A stretch of DNA of 30,906 nucleotides from Proteobacteria bacterium UBA4656 (GCA_002405525.1 DHLY01000070.1:1-30906); one strand, 5' to 3'. Positions 6,677 through 16,878 are shown, counted from the stretch's first letter. Notes: a model not told the origin generated them from the sequence alone. Numbers and translations are program-made.

Positions 6677-7648
6677 GGGCACCACGATCACCTTGCCTGT
6701 GGCTGCGCGCGCGGCGAGGTCGGCGAGCGCGCGCGGCGCGTCGGCCAGTGCATAGCGTCGGGACACCAGCGGGCGAATTCGTCCCTGCGCGATCCAGTCC
6801 AGGATCTCGCGCAGACCCTCGGCGTGGCGACGCGGCTCGCGCTTCGCGAACTCGCCCCAGAACACGCCGATCAGCGAGGCGCCCTTGAGCAGCGGCAGAT
6901 TGAGCGCGATCGCCGGTACCGCGCCGGCGGCGAAGCCGACCACCAGGTGTCGCCCGCGCCAGGCGATCGAGCGCAGGGCCGGTTCGCTGAAGCGCCCGCC
7001 GACCGCATCGAACACCACCGCGGGCCCCGTCCCGTCGGTGAGGCGCCTGACCGTCTCGCGCAGGTCTTCGCGCTCGTAGTCGAAGCCTTCGTCGGCGCCC
7101 TGGCGACGGCACAGGTCGACCTTCTCCGGTGTTCCCGCCGCGGCGATGACCCGCGCGCCGATCGCCTTGCCGATCTGCACCGCGGCCAGTCCCACGCCGC
7201 CGGCCGCGCCCAAGACGAGCAGGGTCTCGCCCTCGCACAGTGCAGCGCGGTCGCGCAGCGCGTGCCAGGCCGTGCCCCAGGCAAGCACCAGGCCGGCGGC
7301 GAGATCCATCGGCAGGTCGGGCGGCAGCAGCACGCACTGCGCCGCGTCCACCACGCACGCCTCGGCGAAGCCGCCGGTGCCGCACAGCGCGGCGACTGCA
7401 GCACCCGCCTGGATGTCCCTTACGCCATCGCCGACCGCTTCCACCGTGCCTGCCACCTCGGCGCCGGGCACGAACGGTAGTTGCGGCTGCACCTGGTACT
7501 TCTTCTGGATGATCAGCACGTCGGGGAAATTGACCCCGGCGGCGGCGATGCGGATTCGGACCTGCCCGGGGCCGGGTTGCGGCAGCGGGACTTCGGCGAG
7601 CCGGAGAGTCTCAGGGCCGCCCCATTGTTCGCAGAGGATGGCTTTCAT
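6674..7648 (-). CDS. Zinc-independent NADPH:quinone oxidoreductase family protein
   Basis: A 324-residue member of the medium-chain dehydrogenase/reductase superfamily, quinone-oxidoreductase branch, that would use NADPH to reduce a quinone or an enone. The N-terminal GroES-like domain reads GPGQVRIRIAAAGVNFPDVL and FVPGAEVAGTVEAVG and lacks the catalytic-zinc Cys/His ligands. The Rossmann domain carries the nucleotide loop VLGAAGGVGLAAVQIG (residues about 145-160). The C-terminus (PLVSRRYALADAPRALADL..GKVIVVP) is typical. The start is the ATG at 7648 (MKAILCEQWGG), the usual family start; the frame is open 18 codons further upstream. The stop codon is the first codon of an 86-bp repeat. It sits 228 bp downstream of an acyl-CoA dehydrogenase gene on the same strand, so a role in handling acyl or enoyl intermediates is possible but unproven. 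Confidence 0.9.
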   Translation of the reverse strand: MKAILCEQWGGPETLRLAEVPLPQPGPGQVRIRIAAAGVNFPDVLIIQKKYQVQPQLPFVPGAEVAGTVEAVGDGVRDIQAGAAVAALCGTGGFAEACVVDAAQCVLLPPDLPMDLAAGLVLAWGTAWHALRDRAALCEGETLLVLGAAGGVGLAAVQIGKAIGARVIAAAGTPEKVDLCRRQGADEGFDYEREDLRETVRRLTDGTGPAVVFDAVGGRFSEPALRSIAWRGRHLVVGFAAGAVPAIALNLPLLKGASLIGVFWGEFAKREPRRHAEGLREILDWIAQGRIRPLVSRRYALADAPRALADLAARAATGKVIVVP

Positions 7649-7703
7649 GGGTGATCGGGTGCCAATGCGGTCCGATGGGCGAGGGAGTAGGGACCAAGGC
7701 ATG

Positions 7704-7854
7704 GGGCCCAGGGCCCAGGGCTCAGGGCTCAGGGCCCAGAGAAAATGCTCCGTTGCATTCGCGATGCGGGATGCAGGCGTCGCGATGCCGGTACGTCGAT
7801 CATGCCGCCCGCTCGGCGCCGCGCGCTTCTGACTGGGCCCTGTGCCCTGGGCCC
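7704..7854. repeat. Heptamer arrays in inverted orientation flanking a 95-bp core
   Basis: Five head-to-tail heptamers of the form GGGCYCA (GGGCCCA, GGGCCCA, GGGCTCA, GGGCTCA, GGGCCCA) occupy 7704-7738. Three heptamers in the opposite orientation (TGGGCCC, TGTGCCC, TGGGCCC) occupy 7834-7854. The 95 bp between them has no gene. Transcribed, the two arrays can pair into a long stem. The structure fills the gap between the acyl-CoA dehydrogenase stop (7877) and the quinone oxidoreductase start (7648). Intergenic heptamer arrays are known from xanthomonads; this particular arrangement looks like a small palindromic element. Confidence 0.65.
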
Positions 7855-7876
7855 TCGATCAAGCATCCGACGCGCC

Positions 7877-9679
<1,803 letters not shown>

Positions 9680-9700
9680 GGCCGGTTCCGGCTGCGCGGG

Positions 9701-9725
9701 TGAGTCATTCGTACCGAGTGACTCA
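9701..9725. promoter_or_regulatory. 25-bp palindrome, candidate TetR-family operator
   Basis: The arms TGAGTCATTCG and CGAGTGACTCA are separated by 3 bases and complementary at 10 of 11 positions, with the outer seven pairs perfect. The dyad lies in the 75-bp gap between the divergent acyl-CoA dehydrogenase and TetR genes and covers the predicted -10 box of the dehydrogenase. Size, symmetry and position fit binding of a TetR dimer that represses the dehydrogenase and perhaps its own operon. Confidence 0.7.
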
Positions 9726-9736
9726 TCTGGCGTCAA
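9708..9736 (-). promoter_or_regulatory. Predicted sigma-70 promoter of the acyl-CoA dehydrogenase gene
   Basis: On the minus strand a TTGACG -35 box (9736-9731) is followed by a 17-bp spacer and TACGAA as -10 box (9713-9708). The -35 box is strong and the -10 box is weak. The -10 box lies inside the 9701-9725 dyad, so binding there would block RNA polymerase. Confidence 0.5.
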
Positions 9737-9754
9737 GTCGGGTGATCGTCTAGC

Positions 9755-10483
9755 ATGCCGGGAATGCCGCGTTCCACAGCCCCGCGCTCCGCCAACCGCA
9801 CCCGGCTCGCGACGGCCCTGCGAGAGCCTCCGCGCCCGCGCGCCACGCCGCTGGACCTGTACGCGCTCGCGCGCCGTCGGTGGCTGGCCGGGGAGCGGGT
9901 CGACGTCGGTGCGCTGGCTGCGCGGCTGCAGATCGGGCGTGCCACAGCCTTCCGCTGGGTCGGGAGCCGCGAGCTGCTGCTGGGCGAGATCCTGTGGGCA
10001 CTGTGCGACGACCTGACCATGCGGGTCGCCGTCGCGGCCGGCGGGCGCGGTGCGGCGCGCATCGCCGCGATCTGCGAGGCCGCGATCCGCGCCATCATCG
10101 CCTTCGAGCCGCTGCGCCGCTTCGTGCGCCACGACCCCGAGTATGCGCTGCGTCTGTTGACCTCGAAGGCCGGAGTGGTGCAGGCCCGCGCCATCGAGCG
10201 CGTGCGGGATCTGCTGCGCGAGGAGGTGGCGCGCGGTGCCCTGCAGCCGCCGCTCAAGGTCGACACGCTGGCGTATCTTCTGGTGCGGCTGTGCGAATCC
10301 TTCATCTACGCCGAAGTGGTCAGCGACCAGCAGTTCGACGTCGCCGACGCCGGGAAGGCGGTGCAACTGCTGCTGTCCGGTCGCATCCGTCGGCGTGCGA
10401 CGGGACGCGCAGCCGCCGACGATTCCCGTGTCCCGCGCCCGCGGCGCCGCACGCAGGCCGCGGCCTCCAGGAGAATTCGATGA
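9755..10483 (+). CDS. TetR-family transcriptional regulator (QsdR-like)
   Basis: A 242-residue regulator. The N-terminal DNA-binding domain is seen at residues about 35-80: LDLYALARRRWLAGERVDVG leads into the helix-turn-helix ALAARLQIGRATAFRWVGSR. The helical C-terminal ligand/dimer domain (residues about 90-210) resembles the QsdR type, in my reading. The last 30 residues are Arg-rich and look disordered. I chose ATG 9755, which has a GGGTGA sequence upstream; ATG 9764 is a possible alternative. The stop codon overlaps the ATG of the next gene (ATGA), so the regulator and the beta-oxidation genes are probably translationally coupled. A palindrome at 9701-9725 just upstream is its likely operator. 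An acyl-CoA or fatty acid is a plausible inducer by analogy with other regulators of such clusters, but not shown. Confidence 0.88.
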   Translation: MPGMPRSTAPRSANRTRLATALREPPRPRATPLDLYALARRRWLAGERVDVGALAARLQIGRATAFRWVGSRELLLGEILWALCDDLTMRVAVAAGGRGAARIAAICEAAIRAIIAFEPLRRFVRHDPEYALRLLTSKAGVVQARAIERVRDLLREEVARGALQPPLKVDTLAYLLVRLCESFIYAEVVSDQQFDVADAGKAVQLLLSGRIRRRATGRAAADDSRVPRPRRRTQAAASRRIR

Positions 10484-12582
10484 CCATCCGCTATGCGCAG
10501 CGCGACGACGTTGCCGTCCTCACCCTCGACCATCCGCCCGTCAACGGCCTCGGCTTCGAGACCCGCCGCGCGCTGGTCGACGGGCTCGATCGCGCGCTGT
10601 CCGACCCGAAGGTCTGCGCGATCGTGATCGCCGGCGCCGGCAGGGGTTTCTGCGGCGGCGCCGACATCCGCGAGTTCGGCTCCCTCAAGGCGCTGGCCGA
10701 ACCCATCCTGCCCAGCGTGATCGCCGCGCTGGAAGCGAGCACCAAGCCGGTGGTCGCCGCGATCCACGGCGCCTGCATGGGTGGCGGCCTGGAACTCGCG
10801 CTCGGCTGCCACTATCGCGTCGCCGCGCCCGACGCCCAGATCGCCCTGCCCGAGGTCAAGCTGGGTCTCGTGCCGGGCGCCGGCGGCACGCAGCGCCTGC
10901 CGCGTGCCATCGGTCTCGAACCCGCCCTGAACATGATCGTCTCCGGCAACCCGCTGTCGGCCGCGCAGATCGCCGCGATCCCTGGCCAGGCCCTGTTCGA
11001 GCGGCTCATCGAGGGCGATTTCGCGGCCGGCGTGCAGGCCTTCGCGCAGGAAGTCTCGGCGAGGGCGGGCCCGCATCCGCGCGTGCGCGACCGCCGTGTC
11101 GAGCATCCGAACCCGGACGGCTTCATCCTGTTCGCGCGCACCACCGTGGCCTCGCTGTCGCGCGACTATCCGGCGCCGCAGCGCTGCGTGGACTGTGTGG
11201 AGGCGGCCGTGAAGCAGCGCTTCGAGGTGGGCATCAAGATGGAGCGCGACATCTTCGCCGCGCTGATGATGTCCGCCGAGTCGCGGGCGCTGCGCCATGC
11301 CTTCTTCGGCGAGCGCGCGGCCTCCAAGATCGCCGACGTGCCGGAGGACACGCCGGTGCGAGCGGTGCGCAAGGTCGGCATCGTCGGTGCCGGCACCATG
11401 GGCGGCGGCATCGCGATGAATTTCCTCAACGCCGGCATCCCGGTGGCGATCCTGGAAACGAAACCGGAGGCGCTAGAGAAGGGCGTGGCCACGATTCGCA
11501 GGAACTACGAGAGCGCGCTGAAGAAGGGCAACCTCACGCCGCAGAAGCTCGAGCAGCGCATGAGTCTGCTCCGGCCGACGCTGGACTACGCCGACTTTGC
11601 CGACGTCGACCTCGTCATCGAGGCCGTGTTCGAGGACCTTGGCGTCAAGCAGCAGGTTTTCGAGCGGCTCGATGCGACGCTGAAGGCGGGCGCGATCCTT
11701 GCTTCCAACACGTCGACCCTGGATCTCGACCGCATCGCGTCGTTCACCAGGCGCCCGCAGGACGTGATTGGCCTGCACTTTTTCAGCCCGGCCAACCTGA
11801 TGAAGCTGCTGGAGGTAGTGCGCGGCAAGGCCACGGCGAAGGACGTGCTCGCCACCGCGATGTCGTTGGCCAGGACCCTCCGCAAGACCGCGGTGGTGTC
11901 CGGCGTCTGCGACGGATTCATCGGCAATCGCATGATCGAGCAGTACAGCCGCCAGGCGCTGTTCCTGCTGGAGGAGGGTGCGCTTCCGGCCCAAGTCGAT
12001 GCGGCGATGGAGCGATTCGGTTTCGCGATGGGCCCGTTCCGCATGAGCGACCTCGCGGGCAACGACATCGGCTGGGCGATCCGCAAACGCCGCTACATGG
12101 AACAGCCGCAGCTCACTTACTCGAGAGTGGCCGACAAGCTGTGCGAACTCGGACGTTTCGGCCAGAAGACCGGCGTCGGCTGGTACGACTACCGGGCCGG
12201 CGACCGCAAGGCGCATCCCAGCGCGTTGGTCGACGACCTGGTGGTCGCGCATTCGAAGGCGGAAGGCATCGCACGGCGCCGGATCGCCGACGAGGAGATC
12301 GTCGAGCGGCTGGTCTACGCCCTGGTCAATGAGGGCGCGCGCATCCTCGAGGAGGGCATCGCCAGCAAGGCGTCCGACATCGACATGGTGTACCTGGCCG
12401 GCTACGGCTTCCCGCCGTTCCGCGGCGGGCCGATGCGGCATGCGGACGAGGTGGGCCTTTTCAACGTGCTGCGCGCGATGCGGCGCTACGCCGACGCCGA
12501 CGCCACGGGCCGGCAGGCGGGCTCGTGGACGCCGGCGCCGCTGCTGGTGCGTCTGGCCGCCGAAGGCAAGCCCCTGACCTGA
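10480..12582 (+). CDS. Bifunctional enoyl-CoA hydratase / 3-hydroxyacyl-CoA dehydrogenase (FadJ/FadB-like)
   Basis: A 700-residue multifunctional beta-oxidation enzyme carrying steps two and three. The N-terminal crotonase domain (residues about 1-190) has the oxyanion-hole segment [14 protein letters not shown]. Both catalytic glutamates are present: E105 (GGGLELALG) and E125 ([16 protein letters not shown]), 20 residues apart as in mammalian enoyl-CoA hydratase. The dehydrogenase half starts near residue 297 with the NAD loop [13 protein letters not shown]. Its catalytic dyad is H433 and E445 ([17 protein letters not shown]), with the usual 12-residue spacing. C-terminal 3HCDH domains follow ([24 protein letters not shown]-like). 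The ATG overlaps the TetR stop, with AGGAG 6 bases upstream. At 700 residues it is close to E. coli FadJ (714). Confidence 0.94.
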   Translation: MTIRYAQRDDVAVLTLDHPPVNGLGFETRRALVDGLDRALSDPKVCAIVIAGAGRGFCGGADIREFGSLKALAEPILPSVIAALEASTKPVVAAIHGACMGGGLELALGCHYRVAAPDAQIALPEVKLGLVPGAGGTQRLPRAIGLEPALNMIVSGNPLSAAQIAAIPGQALFERLIEGDFAAGVQAFAQEVSARAGPHPRVRDRRVEHPNPDGFILFARTTVASLSRDYPAPQRCVDCVEAAVKQRFEVGIKMERDIFAALMMSAESRALRHAFFGERAASKIADVPEDTPVRAVRKVGIVGAGTMGGGIAMNFLNAGIPVAILETKPEALEKGVATIRRNYESALKKGNLTPQKLEQRMSLLRPTLDYADFADVDLVIEAVFEDLGVKQQVFERLDATLKAGAILASNTSTLDLDRIASFTRRPQDVIGLHFFSPANLMKLLEVVRGKATAKDVLATAMSLARTLRKTAVVSGVCDGFIGNRMIEQYSRQALFLLEEGALPAQVDAAMERFGFAMGPFRMSDLAGNDIGWAIRKRRYMEQPQLTYSRVADKLCELGRFGQKTGVGWYDYRAGDRKAHPSALVDDLVVAHSKAEGIARRRIADEEIVERLVYALVNEGARILEEGIASKASDIDMVYLAGYGFPPFRGGPMRHADEVGLFNVLRAMRRYADADATGRQAGSWTPAPLLVRLAAEGKPLT

Positions 12583-12605
12583 TCGCATTCCCCGGACCCA
12601 AGACC

Positions 12606-13784
12606 ATGCACGAGGCCGTGATCGTTTCCACCGCGCGAACCGCGCTCGCCAAGAGCTGGAAAGGCGCGTTCAACATGACCCACGGCGCCACGTTGGGCGC
12701 GCACGCGGTCCGGCACGCGATCGTGCGCGCCGGCATCGAGCCTGCCCAAGTCGAGGACGTGATCATGGGCTGCGCCAATCCGGAGGGCGCGACCGGCTTC
12801 AACATCGCGCGCCAGGTGGCGCTGCGCGCCGGCCTTCCGGTCTCGGTGCCGGGCATGACCGTCAACCGTTTCTGTGCTTCCGGCCTGCAGACCATCGCCA
12901 CCGCCGCCCAGCGCGTGATGGCGGGAGAGGGCACGGTATTCGTGGCCGGTGGAGTGGAGAGCATCTCCTGTGTGCAGGCGGTCATGAACCAGACCCTGCT
13001 CGCCGACCCGTGGCTGGCGGCGAACAAGCCGACCATCTACTGGAACATGCTGCAGACGGCCGAAGAGGTCGCGCGCCGTTACGCGATCCCGAAGGAGCGG
13101 CAGGACGAGTACGGCGTCCGCAGCCAGCAGCTCGCCGCCGCCGCGCAGGCCGCGGGCCGGTTCAAGGACGAGATCGTTCCGATGACGGTCACCATGGGGG
13201 TGGGCGACAAGGCCACGGGCCAGGTGGCGAGCCGCGAGGTCACGATCGACGCCGACGAAGGCATTCGCGCCGACACCACGCTGGAAGGCGTGCGCGGCAT
13301 CCGCAGTGCGGTGCCGGGCGGCATGGTTACCGCCGGCAACGCCAGCCAGTTCAGCGACGGCAGCGCCGCGGTGGTGGTGATGGACGGCGCGACTGCCGCG
13401 CGCGAAGGGGTGAAACCGCTCGGCGTGTTCCGCGGCTTCGCGATCGCCGGCTGCGAGCCCGACGAGATGGGCATCGGCCCGGTGTTCGCGGTACCGAAGC
13501 TGCTCGCGCGTGCCGGGCTCAAGGTCGAGGACATCGGCCTGTGGGAACTCAATGAGGCCTTCGCCGTGCAGGTGCTGTACTGCGTCGACCGGATCGGCAT
13601 CCCGCTGGAGCGGCTCAATGTCGATGGAGGTGCGATCGCGGTAGGCCATCCCTACGGAGTGTCCGGCGCGCGGCTGGTCGGCCATGCCCTGCTCGAGGGC
13701 AGGCGGCGCGGCGTCAAGCACGTGGTGGTGACGATGTGCGTCGGCGGCGGACAGGGCGCGGCCGGCCTCTTCGAAGTGCTTTGA
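12606..13784 (+). CDS. Acetyl-CoA C-acyltransferase (3-ketoacyl-CoA thiolase)
   Basis: A 392-residue thiolase, the last step of the beta-oxidation turn, cleaving 3-ketoacyl-CoA with CoA. The active-site residues are all present: C90 in [11 protein letters not shown] (acyl-enzyme nucleophile), H348 in [13 protein letters not shown] and C378 in [11 protein letters not shown]. The signature [11 protein letters not shown] is also there. The ATG at 12606 ([20 protein letters not shown]) is the standard family start; the open frame upstream belongs to the preceding gene's region. It begins 23 bp after the hydratase/dehydrogenase stop. The two proteins probably form a FadAB- or FadIJ-like complex. 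With the acyl-CoA dehydrogenase across the divergent promoter, the locus covers the whole cycle except acyl activation. Confidence 0.94.
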   Translation: MHEAVIVSTARTALAKSWKGAFNMTHGATLGAHAVRHAIVRAGIEPAQVEDVIMGCANPEGATGFNIARQVALRAGLPVSVPGMTVNRFCASGLQTIATAAQRVMAGEGTVFVAGGVESISCVQAVMNQTLLADPWLAANKPTIYWNMLQTAEEVARRYAIPKERQDEYGVRSQQLAAAAQAAGRFKDEIVPMTVTMGVGDKATGQVASREVTIDADEGIRADTTLEGVRGIRSAVPGGMVTAGNASQFSDGSAAVVVMDGATAAREGVKPLGVFRGFAIAGCEPDEMGIGPVFAVPKLLARAGLKVEDIGLWELNEAFAVQVLYCVDRIGIPLERLNVDGGAIAVGHPYGVSGARLVGHALLEGRRRGVKHVVVTMCVGGGQGAAGLFEVL

Positions 13785-13830
13785 GGCGCGCGGCGCGCGA
13801 CAATCGCGGCCTTCCGTCACGGGGACCGCC

Positions 13831-14874
13831 ATGACCGCCGCCGACCTCGACCGCTACGACCGCGTGCGCGCCCTGCGTTGGCTGGGCGACCGCCTCGATC
13901 TCCTGGATCAGCGCATCCTGCCGCGGCAGGTCGCCTGGTTGTCGTACACCGACGCCGCGGGCGTGGCACAGGCGATCCACGACCTCGTCGTGCGCGGCGC
14001 GCCGGCGATCGGCGTGACCGCCGCCTACGCGGTGGTGCTGGCCGCGCGCGCCCGGGGCGGCGCGCCGTCGCGGGCCGCCCTGTCCGCCGAGCTCGCCTTG
14101 CTGCGCGCTTCCCGCCCGACCGCGGTGAATCTGTTCTGGGCACTCGATCGCATGGGCCGCGCCCTCGATGCCGGTGCGTCGCTGGTCGCGCTGGATGCCG
14201 AAGCGCGAGCGATCGAGGCCGAGGACCTTGCCGCCAACCGCCGCATGGGCGAGCTGGGCGCGGCGCTGATCGCGCCCGGCAGCGGCGTGCTCACCCACTG
14301 CAACACGGGTTCGCTGGCCACAGCCGGTTTCGGCACCGCGCTGGGCGTGATCCGCACCGGCGTGGCGCAGGGCCGCATCACGCGCGTGTTCAACACCGAG
14401 ACGCGACCATGGCTGCAGGGCGCACGCCTGACCAGCTGGGAGCTGCTCACCGACGGCATCCCGGCCAAACTGATCGCCGACGGTGCCGGTGCGCACCTGT
14501 TCGCGACTGGCCAGGTGCAGTGGCTGGTGGTCGGGGCCGACCGGATCTGTGCCAACGGCGACACGGCCAACAAGATCGGCACCTGCGAGCTCGCCATCGC
14601 CGCCCGCCATTACGGGGTCCGGGTGATGGTGGTCGCTCCGGCCAGCACGGTGGATCTCGCGACCGCTCGCGGCGCCGACATCGAGATCGAGCTGCGCGCA
14701 CCCGACGAACTGCTCGGCATCGCCGGCGTGCGTACCACGGCCGACGGGGTTCAGGCCTGGAACCCGGTGTTCGACGTCACCCCCGCGGCGCTGGTCGACG
14801 CACTGGTCACCGAACGCGGCGTCCTTGAACGGCCCGAAGCGGCACGGATGGCCGCCGCGTTCGCGACCGCCTGA
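13831..14874 (+). CDS. mtnA: S-methyl-5-thioribose-1-phosphate isomerase
   Basis: A 347-residue isomerase of the methionine salvage pathway that converts 5-methylthioribose-1-phosphate to the ribulose form. It belongs to the eIF2B-related family. Recognisable segments are [14 protein letters not shown] near the N-terminus, C157 in [19 protein letters not shown] (catalytic Cys), [18 protein letters not shown], and D237 in [19 protein letters not shown] (catalytic Asp). The length matches the family. GGGGA lies about 8 bases upstream of the ATG. It starts 46 bp after the thiolase on the same strand, so cotranscription with the beta-oxidation genes is possible. No other salvage gene (mtnB, mtnC, mtnD, mtnP) is in the window. 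Its TGA stop is the first codon of an 86-bp repeat. Confidence 0.95.
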   Translation: MTAADLDRYDRVRALRWLGDRLDLLDQRILPRQVAWLSYTDAAGVAQAIHDLVVRGAPAIGVTAAYAVVLAARARGGAPSRAALSAELALLRASRPTAVNLFWALDRMGRALDAGASLVALDAEARAIEAEDLAANRRMGELGAALIAPGSGVLTHCNTGSLATAGFGTALGVIRTGVAQGRITRVFNTETRPWLQGARLTSWELLTDGIPAKLIADGAGAHLFATGQVQWLVVGADRICANGDTANKIGTCELAIAARHYGVRVMVVAPASTVDLATARGADIEIELRAPDELLGIAGVRTTADGVQAWNPVFDVTPAALVDALVTERGVLERPEAARMAAAFATA

Positions 14875-14957
14875 GACGCTGTGAAAGATCAGCCTCTCAG
14901 GCAGGCGATGGACGGCCCGCGCGCGGGTCATGCACGCAAGTTCATGATTCGCGGGAG
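14872..14957 (+). repeat. 86-bp stop-codon-anchored repeat, copy B
   Basis: This copy starts with the TGA of mtnA and runs in the direction of transcription. It is 68/86 identical without gaps to copy A (minus strand 6676-6591). It has two hairpins. The first includes the stop codon: CCTGAGACGCTG (14870-14881) pairs with CAGCCTCTCAGG (14890-14901) at 11 of 12 positions. The second is the conserved one, CCCGCGCGCGGG followed by TCATGCAC-GCAA-GTTCATGA (one mismatch) and CGCGGG. Confidence 0.7.
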
Positions 14958-15240
14958 CCGGTCCGGACCTGTGCCGGACTCGCGGCTGGAAAAACCCACA
15001 GGATGTGGGTTTTTTCGAAGGCTCTGAGGGCTGGCGGGACCGAGGATGCCGGTGCGGGGCGGTCTGCGGTGCCTCTTGCGGGCCGAAGCCGGGCTGGCGC
15101 GCCCACCGGCTACCGGCCGCCGGAGTTTTGGTGCCGCCGCGACGGGGTGGAAGTTGGCACGCACGGGCACCGTCCGGCTGTGTTAGGTTCCGCCGACGTC
15201 TCCGGCCGCTCCAGGCCGGTCAGGATCACAGGTGCCGCCG
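14875..15240. other. 366-bp intergenic region between mtnA and the methyltransferase gene
   Basis: No gene is supported here; the open frames present are short and unlike proteins. It holds, in order, the rest of repeat copy B, a GTCCGG/CCGGAC dyad around 14961-14979, a strong symmetric terminator at 14990-15015, and a 30-bp stretch (15001-15030) that resembles the stop-proximal end of repeat copy A. Presumed promoter DNA of the methyltransferase gene follows. I could not pick a convincing -35/-10 pair for that gene. Confidence 0.6.
14990..15015 (+). terminator. Intrinsic terminator downstream of mtnA
   Basis: A perfect 11-bp stem, AAAAACCCACA / TGTGGGTTTTT, closes a 3-base loop (GGA) and is followed by one more T before CGAAGG. 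The U-run on the + strand fits Rho-independent termination of the regulator-fad-mtnA transcript, about 115 bp past the mtnA stop. The A-run on the left arm would make it work on the minus strand as well. Confidence 0.85.
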
Positions 15241-15879
15241 ATGGGTGAAGGCGAACGCGGAATTCCCGGTCGGCCGGATCACGGCTGGACCTTTTTCCGG
15301 CAGTGGCTGAAGAACCCTCTGGCCATCGCCGCGGTCTCGCCCTCGTCGCGCGAGCTCGCGCAGAAGATGCTGCGCGAACTGCCCCCCGGGGCCAGCAAGG
15401 TGATCGAACTCGGTGGCGGCACCGGCTCGGTGACACGCGAGGCGCTGGCCCACGGCATCGCCCCCGAACGCCTGCTGGTGCTGGAACTGAATCAGGAGCT
15501 GCACACCCACCTCGCGCGCCTGTTCCCGCAGGCCCACGTGGCCTGCGGTGATGCGCGTGACCTGAAGCTGATCGCCGATCGTATCGGTTTCCTCGACGAC
15601 GGCCCGGCCGACGTGGTGATCAGCGGGCTCGGCCTGCTGTCGATGTCGCGGTCGACGCAGCATGCCATCGTGGAGGCCGCGTTTTCGGTAATGGGGCCGC
15701 AGGGGCGCCTCATCCAGTTCACCTACGGACCGACCAACCCGGTGTATCGCGAGGTGATGCGCGACCTCGATCTGGCCGGACGACGGGCGTCGTTCACGCT
15801 GTGGAACGTACCGCCGGCGACGGTGTACGTGCTCTCGCGCGCCAGGTCGCGGCGTGTGGCACCGGTGCGGGCGAGATAG
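15241..15879 (+). CDS. PmtA-like class I SAM-dependent methyltransferase (phospholipid N-methyltransferase type)
   Basis: A 212-residue methyltransferase. The opening WTFFRQWLKNPLAIAAVSPSS is the basic/amphipathic N-terminal segment seen in bacterial phosphatidylethanolamine N-methyltransferases of the PmtA type (related to rRNA dimethylases), which binds membranes. SAM-binding motif I is VIELGGGTGSVTREAL (residues about 55-70). An acidic residue follows at the end of strand 2 (LLVLELNQEL), then ACGDARDL and the strand-4 region DVVISGLGLLSMS. By family knowledge it would methylate phosphatidylethanolamine toward phosphatidylcholine. A single enzyme could do all three methylations, but a different small substrate is not excluded. 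The ATG at 15241 is preferred, with AGGTG 6 bases upstream; an in-frame GTG at 15232 is the alternative. It appears monocistronic, bounded by a terminator upstream and convergent pot genes downstream. Confidence 0.8.
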   Translation: MGEGERGIPGRPDHGWTFFRQWLKNPLAIAAVSPSSRELAQKMLRELPPGASKVIELGGGTGSVTREALAHGIAPERLLVLELNQELHTHLARLFPQAHVACGDARDLKLIADRIGFLDDGPADVVISGLGLLSMSRSTQHAIVEAAFSVMGPQGRLIQFTYGPTNPVYREVMRDLDLAGRRASFTLWNVPPATVYVLSRARSRRVAPVRAR

Positions 15880-15970
15880 GCGCGCTTTCGGGCGCCGATC
15901 CGGTCGTGGGGGCGCCGCGCGCTGCGCGTCCGCTACCTTGCGCACTCGCCGCTGGCGTCTTGCACGCGAG

Positions 15971-16020
15971 GCGTCGACTGCAGGAGCGCGCCCTGCGCGC
16001 AGCGCTCCCGCAGGGGACGC
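15971..16020. repeat. REP-like long hairpin between convergent genes
   Basis: Arms at 15971-15989 and 16002-16020 are complementary at 16 of 19 positions, with an inner GGAGCGC/GCGCTCC stem and a 12-base loop. It lies in the 189-bp gap between the convergent methyltransferase and potI genes, where a bidirectional terminator or a REP element is expected. Stems of the GGAGCGC/GCGCTCC type are a familiar intergenic repeat in this bacterial order. No T-run follows on either strand. Confidence 0.55.
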
Positions 16021-16068
16021 AGCGGTGCGAGAAGCGTCGCGGCCTGCGCGCCCGCCAAAGGCCTGGAC

Positions 16069-16878
16069 TCAGCCCGTCGACTTCCCCTGCCGATGCAGCA
16101 TCCACCCCGCGACGGTCACGCCCGCGGCGACCAGCACGATCACGATGGTCGCCAGCGCGTTGATCTCCGGCGTCACGCCGAGCTTGACCTTGGAATAGAT
16201 CACCATCGGCAGCGTACTGGCCCCGGGCCCGGCGGTGAAGCTCGCGACCACCAGGTCGTCGAGCGAGAGGGTGAAGGCAAGCAGCCAGCCCGCGACAAGG
16301 GCCGGCGCGATCAGCGGCACGGTGATCACGAAGAACACCTTCCACGGGCGAGCGCCGAGATCCATCGCGGCCTCCTCGATGCTGTGGTCCATCTGCACCA
16401 GCCGCGAGCGAACGATGACCGTGACGTAGCAGATGCAGAACGTGACGTGGGCAATGGTGATGGTGGCCAGTCCACGGCGCTCCGGCCAACCGGTCAGTTC
16501 GCCAAGGCTGACAAACAGCAGCAGCGCAGACAGGCCGAGCATGACCTCCGGCATCACCAGTGGCGCGCTGGTGAGCAGCGAGAGCAGGTTGCGCCCGCCG
16601 AAGCGCCCGAAGCGCGCCAGCGCCAGGCCGGCCAGGGTGCCGAGACAGGTGGCGAGGGTGGCCGAGAGCGCCGCGATCAGCAGGCTGCGCCGGGCGGCGT
16701 CGAGGATCTGCGCGTTGCCGGCCAGCTCTGCGTACCACTTGAAGGAAAAGCCGCCCCACACGGTGACCATCCGCGACTCGTTGAACGAGTAGGCGATCAC
16801 CGCCACGATCGGCAGGTACAGGAAGGCGTAGCCGAAGGCCATCGCCGTGTACAGCACGAATGGCCGCCGGCCGTTCAT
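16069..16878 (-). CDS. potI: Polyamine ABC transporter permease PotI
   Basis: A 269-residue inner-membrane permease with six predicted helices, second of the two channel subunits of a putrescine/spermidine importer. The first helix is FGYAFLYLPIVAVIAYSFN. The ATPase-contacting EAA loop reads SIEEAAMDLGARPWKVFFVI (residues about 170-190). The region LAFTLSLDDLVVASFTAGPG is characteristic of PotI/PotC proteins. The ATG at 16878 overlaps the potH stop (ATGA), so the two are translationally coupled. It is last in the minus-strand order potF-potG-potH-potI, the order of the E. coli putrescine importer operon. The long open frame upstream runs through potH and is a shadow. A REP-like hairpin lies about 50 bp downstream. 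Confidence 0.92.
   Translation of the reverse strand: MNGRRPFVLYTAMAFGYAFLYLPIVAVIAYSFNESRMVTVWGGFSFKWYAELAGNAQILDAARRSLLIAALSATLATCLGTLAGLALARFGRFGGRNLLSLLTSAPLVMPEVMLGLSALLLFVSLGELTGWPERRGLATITIAHVTFCICYVTVIVRSRLVQMDHSIEEAAMDLGARPWKVFFVITVPLIAPALVAGWLLAFTLSLDDLVVASFTAGPGASTLPMVIYSKVKLGVTPEINALATIVIVLVAAGVTVAGWMLHRQGKSTG

Noticed and set aside
7704-7738. CRISPR-like array
   Set aside because: The units are 7 bp and contiguous with no spacers, and no cas gene is in the window.
13714-14931. A 405-codon minus-strand frame opposite mtnA, starting in the 86-bp repeat
   Set aside because: It is antisense to a well-conserved enzyme. The similarity of its first residues to the shadow frame near 6600 comes from the shared repeat and not from a protein family.
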